Positions 14,129 to 18,693 of a DNA stretch of 18,693 nucleotides are shown here, piece by piece. The notes below the pieces were generated by a model, which was not told the origin of the DNA, searched no databases, and was given only the letters and a program-made list of their open reading frames with translations. The stretch is taken from NCBI GenBank assembly GCA_029882235.1, contig JAOULB010000005.1, positions 1 to 18,693 on the forward strand, read 5' to 3'. Source of the DNA: Gammaproteobacteria bacterium (GTDB lineage Bacteria; Pseudomonadota; Gammaproteobacteria; UBA6429; Thiohalophilaceae). How positions within the stretch are numbered: the first letter of the stretch is position 1; the number at the start of each line of letters is the position of its first letter. The position numbers and the translations under genes are program-made.

Positions 14129-14158
14129 TTGATATGGTCTCCGGTTCTCCACTAACAT
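14129..14158 (+). promoter_or_regulatory. rapA: Promoter candidate for rapA
   Basis: TTGATA (14129-14134), an 18-bp spacer and TAACAT (14153-14158) lie 38 bp before the rapA start. They match 5 and 4 of 6 consensus bases. No operator is evident in the 194-bp divergent region 14003-14196. Confidence 0.4.
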
Positions 14159-14196
14159 AGCGCCCCTTTCAGAGCTCCACATCATAGAGGTAGTTT

Positions 14197-17079
14197 GTGC
14201 AAGAATTTATTCCCGGCCAGCGCTGGATCAGCGAAAGCGAATTACAAATGGGACTGGGTACGGTCTTAAGTGTTGATCACCGTACCGTCACGATTGTATT
14301 TCTGGCAACGGGTGAAACTCGAATCTATGCGCGCGCGAACTCACCGCTGAATCGCGTGGTATTTGCTGCTGGCGATAAAGTTAAAACGCACGACGGCTGG
14401 AGCCTGACCATTACCGAGATTAAAGAAGCAGATGGTCTGCTTTCCTATCAGGGTATTAAAGACGATGGTACAAATACGCAAATTGATGAAGGGCAGCTTG
14501 ATAATTTTATTCAGCTGAATCGCCCCATCGATCGTCTGTTAACCGGGCAGATCGATAAATCCAAATGGTTTGCACTCAGATACCAGACTCGCACCCACAT
14601 GAATCGGCTGGCCCATTCTGATCTACGGGGATTAACAGGTGCCCGTACCAGTTTGATTCCACATCAGATGTATATTGCCCATGAGGTCGCAAACCGTTTT
14701 GCACCACGTGTACTACTGGCCGATGAAGTGGGGCTGGGTAAAACAATCGAAGCCGGTCTCATTTTGCATCAACAACTTCAAACTGAGCGTGCACGTCGTG
14801 TTCTGATTGTTGTGCCAGAAAGTCTCATGCACCAGTGGCTAGTCGAAATGCTGCGTCGCTTTAATCTTTTCTTCAGCATCTTTGATGAAGAACGCTGTCA
14901 GTCGATCGAACAGGAAAGCGAAACTTCGGTTAACCCCTTTCATGCCGAACAACTGGTCTTATGCAAGCTCGAATTTTTTCTTGATCATCCTGAGCGTGTC
15001 CGTCAATGCGCTGAAGGTGAATGGGATTTACTCGTGGTCGATGAAGCGCATCATTTGCAGTGGTCACCTGAGCATGCCAGCTCTGAATATCAGATCATTG
15101 AGTATCTTGCTAGCCGAACCAAAGGTCTGCTGCTGTTAACGGCGACGCCTGAACAACTGGGTAAGGAAAGTCATTTTGCCCGCTTACGTTTACTTGATCC
15201 TGACAGGTTTCCTGATTACGCGTCATTTCTTGAAGAAGAAAAGCATTATGAGCCCGTGGCCAAAGCGGTTGAAGAACTACTTGCCGATCAGAGCTTATCG
15301 AAACAGACCGTTGACGTTTTGCAAAGCACCATTAGTGAAGGTGACAATCAGGCCTTACTGGATACTTTAAAATCAGACAGTGCAGATAAAACTGCACGAC
15401 TAGAACTGGTTGAACATCTACTTGATCGTCATGGTACTGGACGCGTTCTGTATCGCAATACGCGCATGGCCGTAAAAGGTTTTCCTGATCGGCAGGCTCA
15501 TCTCGTTGCGCTTGAAAATCCAGCCGCATATAAAACCTGTTTACAGAATTTTGAATCGACCACAAGAGAAGAACCACAGTTATTACTCTGCCCAGAATTG
15601 CTATATATGGCTGATGAACAGAATGCATCACAACACTGGACCGAGATTGATCCACGGGTAAACTGGTTAACCGAAAAACTGAAAGAATTAAAGCCCGCCA
15701 AAGTCCTGGTCATTGCCGCTAGCGCCGATACAGCACTGGATCTCGAACAGGTTTTACGTACACGCTCTGGAATTCATGCTGCAGTGTTCCATGAAGGTCT
15801 GAGTATTGTTGAACGTGATCGTGCCGCAGCATTTTTCGCGGATATGGAATACGGTAGCCAGGTACTGATCTGTTCTGAAATTGGTAGTGAGGGACGCAAT
15901 TTTCAATTTGCGCATCATCTGGTTTTGTTTGATCTACCTTTAAACCCAGATCTACTTGAACAACGTATTGGTCGCCTTGATCGTATTGGTCAGACCGAGA
16001 CCATACAACTGCATATCCCCTATCTCGACAACAGTGCGCAGGCGATAATGGCGCACTGGTATCATGAAGGATTAAATGCCTTTGAACATACCTGTCCTGC
16101 GGGCCATAGTGTTTATGTACAACTCAATGCGGAACTGGTCACCGCACTGCATAACAGTGATAGCAAACCAGGAGCACTCATCGAACAAACAAGCAAACTT
16201 CATCATGAGTTGAATGAGGCATTGCACAAAGGACGTGATCAGTTACTGGAGTACAACTCCTGTCGACCTGTTATTGCCAATGAACTTTGTCAGCGTGCAA
16301 TGAAACAGGATTCAGCCACAGAACTTGCCATTTATCTTGAATCCATTTTTGATTGCTTTGATATTGAAAGTGAACCGGGTCATGAAAACAGTCTGGTCAT
16401 CCGGCCGGGCAACCACATGCAGGGTAACTTTCCTGGTCTGGCTGAAGATGGCATGACCATCACCTACTCCAGAGATACCGCACTGTCGTTTGAAGACATG
16501 CATTTTATGACCTGGGAGCATCCATTTACTCAGGGTGCGATTGATATGGTGCTTAATAATGAGCAGGGCAATACGGCCCTCACTGCGATTAAAACCAGCA
16601 AGTTTGAGCCCGGCACATTATTGCTGGAATGTTTTTATCTGTTGGAAGCCTCAAACACCGAAGACCTGCAGACCAGTCGTTATTTACCACCGACAACGAT
16701 TCGTATCCTGATTGATGAAAGTGGTTCCAATCAGACCAACACCCTCACCCATGAAGCGATTAATTCGGCCAGCATTCATGTGAATAGTGAGACAGCGAAA
16801 AAAGTCGTGCGCGCACAAACAGATCAGCTAAGAACGCTCAGCAGCAAAAGTGAACAAATCGCAAATCAAGTTGCGCCAGAAGTTTTGACTAAAGCGCATC
16901 AACAAACACGCCAGTCTCTGGAAAAAGAAATCAGTCGACTGAAAGCATTGAAACAGGTTAACCCAAATGTCCGCGCTGAGGAAATTGAGTATTTTGAACA
17001 ACAATGGAAAATGTTAGACAGCATGCTTGACTCAACCAATCTACGACTGGATGCCATACGTGTGGTGGTAACGACTTAA
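14197..17079 (+). CDS. rapA: RNA polymerase-associated ATPase RapA (HepA)
   Basis: RapA is a Swi2/Snf2-type translocase that binds RNA polymerase and helps recycle it after termination. The protein has 960 residues (E. coli 968) and aligns throughout. The N-terminal Tudor-like modules start GQRWISESELQMGLGTV and cover about 1-110. The helicase core has Walker A DEVGLGKT (176-183), DEAH (282-285), LLTATPEQLG (motif III) and QRIGRLDRIGQ (motif VI, 589-599). The C-terminal part has helical segments and ends LDAIRVVVTT. The start is GTG at 14197, with AGAGG at a good 6-bp distance; translation from there gives the family N-terminus. The stop overlaps the stop region of slyX by a few bases on the opposite strand, and no terminator is seen between them. 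Confidence 0.99.
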   Translation: MQEFIPGQRWISESELQMGLGTVLSVDHRTVTIVFLATGETRIYARANSPLNRVVFAAGDKVKTHDGWSLTITEIKEADGLLSYQGIKDDGTNTQIDEGQLDNFIQLNRPIDRLLTGQIDKSKWFALRYQTRTHMNRLAHSDLRGLTGARTSLIPHQMYIAHEVANRFAPRVLLADEVGLGKTIEAGLILHQQLQTERARRVLIVVPESLMHQWLVEMLRRFNLFFSIFDEERCQSIEQESETSVNPFHAEQLVLCKLEFFLDHPERVRQCAEGEWDLLVVDEAHHLQWSPEHASSEYQIIEYLASRTKGLLLLTATPEQLGKESHFARLRLLDPDRFPDYASFLEEEKHYEPVAKAVEELLADQSLSKQTVDVLQSTISEGDNQALLDTLKSDSADKTARLELVEHLLDRHGTGRVLYRNTRMAVKGFPDRQAHLVALENPAAYKTCLQNFESTTREEPQLLLCPELLYMADEQNASQHWTEIDPRVNWLTEKLKELKPAKVLVIAASADTALDLEQVLRTRSGIHAAVFHEGLSIVERDRAAAFFADMEYGSQVLICSEIGSEGRNFQFAHHLVLFDLPLNPDLLEQRIGRLDRIGQTETIQLHIPYLDNSAQAIMAHWYHEGLNAFEHTCPAGHSVYVQLNAELVTALHNSDSKPGALIEQTSKLHHELNEALHKGRDQLLEYNSCRPVIANELCQRAMKQDSATELAIYLESIFDCFDIESEPGHENSLVIRPGNHMQGNFPGLAEDGMTITYSRDTALSFEDMHFMTWEHPFTQGAIDMVLNNEQGNTALTAIKTSKFEPGTLLLECFYLLEASNTEDLQTSRYLPPTTIRILIDESGSNQTNTLTHEAINSASIHVNSETAKKVVRAQTDQLRTLSSKSEQIANQVAPEVLTKAHQQTRQSLEKEISRLKALKQVNPNVRAEEIEYFEQQWKMLDSMLDSTNLRLDAIRVVVTT

Positions 17080-17279
17080 TAATGCGGTGGCGGTTTCTCT
17101 TCGGACAGAGGAATCACCGTTGAGCTGTTGATTTCTTCGATTTTATTCTTGAGTCGATCCATTTCATGACGCACATTATCGATCTCGTTGCGTAATTCAA
17201 TAATTACATCATTTAATTCCTGAATCGTATGTTCCTGAAAGGCCAGCTGGCTTTCAAGTTCGGCAACGCGTTCTTCCAT
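17076..17279 (-). CDS. slyX: SlyX family protein
   Basis: This is a 67-residue, highly charged coiled-coil protein starting MEERVAELESQLAFQE and ending in the diagnostic EKPPPHY. Both ends match E. coli SlyX (72 residues). Heptad-like hydrophobic spacing runs from about residue 5 to 50. The molecular function of SlyX is not established. I chose the ATG at 17277-17279, which has GAGG 8 bp upstream; the earlier GTG at 17288 lies inside that ribosome site and is unlikely. The 3' end overlaps the rapA stop by 4 bp on the opposite strand. It follows the methyltransferase gene by about 70 bp and may share its transcript. Confidence 0.92.
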   Translation of the reverse strand: MEERVAELESQLAFQEHTIQELNDVIIELRNEIDNVRHEMDRLKNKIEEINSSTVIPLSEEKPPPHY

Positions 17280-17347
17280 CTTGAGCACCTCGAATTAGTT
17301 AGCCGTTTCAAATCTTAAAATTCATAATAACATAGTCGCAATCTTGA

Positions 17348-17953
17348 TTAAGACTGTTTTACCCAATGCAAGATTCGATTATTTGCTGGCATCGCATAAT
17401 CATTTTCCAGTTTAAGCCCGACTTTATTCGCCAGTTGATCAATCGCTTCAAAATCACGCACACCACTTTTTGCATCGCGCTGCTTTAACCAGACATCAAA
17501 GCGTGCATTACTCTCACTGGTAAACTGGCCGTTGTAATTAAATGGGCCATAAACAAGCAAACTACCACCGGACTGAAGTACCTGACCTATACCAGAAAAA
17601 AATGCCTCAACTTCTGACCAGCCCATGATGTGCAAGCTGTTTGCAGAAAAGACTACATCATAATGTTCTTGTGGCCACTGTTGTTGAGTTACATTTAACT
17701 CAATCGGCGCAAGAATATTTTCTGCCGAAGACTCATCCAGCCACATCTGAATACCGGATAGATTTTCTTTTACATCACTGGGTTGCCAGATGAGCTCAGC
17801 TAATTCAGGTGCAAAATAGACAGCGTGTTGGCCCGTACCTGAACCAATTTCTAGCAGGCGTTTGTATTGAATAAGAATTGGTTTGATGACCGAAAGAATT
17901 GGCTCACAATTCTGAACGCAGGATTCTGAATAAGGCTTGTTGGCTGTTAACAT
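17348..17953 (-). CDS. DUF938 family SAM-dependent methyltransferase-like protein
   Basis: The protein has about 201 residues with a class I methyltransferase fold. It begins with the family motif KPYSESCVQNCEPIL. The SAM-binding motif I is LLEIGSGTGQHAVYF (about 33-47), and a second motif is YDVVFSANSLHIMGW, followed by LLVYGPFNYNGQFTSESN. This is the DUF938 signature; substrate and role are unknown. The ATG at 17951-17953 gives the usual short lead before KPYSES. A GTG at 17962 adds three residues and overlaps the upstream stop (TAGTG), which would allow translational coupling. Neither start has a strong ribosome site. It is downstream of the OB-like secreted protein and upstream of slyX. 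Confidence 0.92.
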   Translation of the reverse strand: MLTANKPYSESCVQNCEPILSVIKPILIQYKRLLEIGSGTGQHAVYFAPELAELIWQPSDVKENLSGIQMWLDESSAENILAPIELNVTQQQWPQEHYDVVFSANSLHIMGWSEVEAFFSGIGQVLQSGGSLLVYGPFNYNGQFTSESNARFDVWLKQRDAKSGVRDFEAIDQLANKVGLKLENDYAMPANNRILHWVKQS

Positions 17954-17961
17954 TGACAACA

Positions 17962-18678
17962 CTACTCAATTTTCACGCGCGCATCTTCGAGTAGTATCTC
18001 GTAGACATAGCCATGACCTATATTCTGATCTAACCTGACCTTTCCACTTACCAGAACCACATCACCTTTCTTTGCCTTACTCATAGTGGTCACAGCCAGA
18101 TTCCTGGCATCACTGCCATCCTGGATATGGAGCCAGTTTTTACCCAGAATATTCGGACTATATTTTACTACCTTGCCACGCACGCTGACGTTTTTCCCGG
18201 CCAGTTTCTGCTTCTGCAGGAAAATCTCTGTGATTGTCTTTCCATTGAGTGCTTTTTTGATACCGGTGATTTTTTGTTGTTGGGTTTTCATTCCTGCATG
18301 GGGAGAAGGTATTCCACCACTGTGGGGGGTAGCATGCTTTGTGGCCGACTCAGACTTATCCGTTATAATTTTGTTGACGAAGTAGATAACTTCAAAGTCT
18401 CGTTTCAAGGCCTTACTGTGAAAATTCTTAAAGGGCATCCCGGTATTAAATGCCACCATGTCGCCTTTCTTAAGTAAAGTTTTTGGACCTGCTGCCCAAT
18501 ATTCTTTTTTGTCCGCAACAATATGGACATAGGTATAATTACCTGCATCTATTGTTTCCAGTACTTTGCCATACAGTCTGGTTGGTTGAGCAGGGTTTGT
18601 ATCGTCTGCATGAATATGCGTCACCAGTAACATCGTACTAAGGAGATAAGCAATTGCATATTTGAATAATTTTTTCAC
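17962..18678 (-). CDS. Exported protein with two OB-like modules
   Basis: The 238-residue protein has a signal peptide (MKKLFK, hydrophobic 7-20, cleavage near HIHA at 24), so it is probably periplasmic. Two similar beta-rich modules follow. The first (about 34-104) has GKVLETIDAGNYTYVHI and LLKKGDMVAF; the second (about 162-236) has GKVVKYSP, NWLHIQDGSD, KAKKGDVVLVSGKV and a closing YEILLEDARV. The second resembles OB-fold nucleic-acid or ligand-binding domains. The linker (about 105-160) is rich in His, Ser, Lys and Pro (His115, His119, His127). The start is GTG at 18676-18678 with GGAG 6 bp upstream. The ligand is unknown; despite frequent database labels as DNA-binding, export argues against a chromosomal role. 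The gene overlaps the possible GTG start of the methyltransferase. Confidence 0.85.
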   Translation of the reverse strand: MKKLFKYAIAYLLSTMLLVTHIHADDTNPAQPTRLYGKVLETIDAGNYTYVHIVADKKEYWAAGPKTLLKKGDMVAFNTGMPFKNFHSKALKRDFEVIYFVNKIITDKSESATKHATPHSGGIPSPHAGMKTQQQKITGIKKALNGKTITEIFLQKQKLAGKNVSVRGKVVKYSPNILGKNWLHIQDGSDARNLAVTTMSKAKKGDVVLVSGKVRLDQNIGHGYVYEILLEDARVKIE

Positions 18679-18693
18679 AAATGACTCCGGGAT

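Noticed and set aside
17076..17288. Longer SlyX starting at GTG 17288
   Set aside because: That GTG lies inside the GAGG ribosome site that fits the ATG at 17279.

Overview
The window is bacterial and gammaproteobacterial. It carries the conserved protein-quality-control block tig-clpP-clpX-lon-hupB-ppiD on the minus strand, next to fabI and a YejA-like peptide-binding protein. A second conserved set, rapA, slyX and a DUF938 methyltransferase, lies on the right. Proteins match their E. coli counterparts closely in length and motifs (FabI 262 aa, RapA 960 aa, SlyX ending PPPHY). All four tRNA genes encode their CCA ends. Base composition is moderate and even, and I see no insertion sequence, phage gene, CRISPR array or rRNA. 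The genus cannot be fixed from the sequence alone.

Layout from left to right. (1) 1-3411: the N-terminal 392 residues of a periplasmic peptide-binding protein (minus strand, cut by the window edge), divergent fabI (plus), then an acidic amino-acid/dicarboxylate symporter (minus) convergent with fabI. (2) 3463-12103: ppiD, tRNA-Asp, tRNA-Val, hupB, lon, clpX, clpP and tig, all on the minus strand and so transcribed right to left as tig-clpP-clpX-lon-hupB-tRNAs-ppiD. Strong hairpin terminators follow lon and the tRNA pair. A heat-shock-like (sigma-32) promoter precedes lon and a near-consensus housekeeping promoter precedes hupB. (3) 12140-12758: tRNA-Leu(UAG), preceded in its transcript by two 121-bp tandem units that each carry a copy of the first 21 nt of that tRNA; then tRNA-Lys(CUU) with its own terminator. 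(4) 12806-14002: small minus-strand genes for a GIY-YIG protein, a HIT protein and a degenerate stand-alone receiver domain. (5) 14197-18678: rapA (plus), convergent with and overlapping slyX (minus), then the DUF938 methyltransferase and a periplasmic protein with two OB-like modules.

Functionally, trigger factor, ClpXP, Lon and PpiD cover folding of nascent chains, regulated proteolysis and periplasmic folding, with HU in the same block. RapA recycles RNA polymerase. The most unusual element is the tandem array of tRNA-Leu 5'-end copies at 12216-12480. It resembles in principle, but with opposite polarity, the tRNA-derived rtT repeats of the E. coli tyrT locus. Otherwise the window is largely ordinary core genome, and I see no novel multi-gene system.
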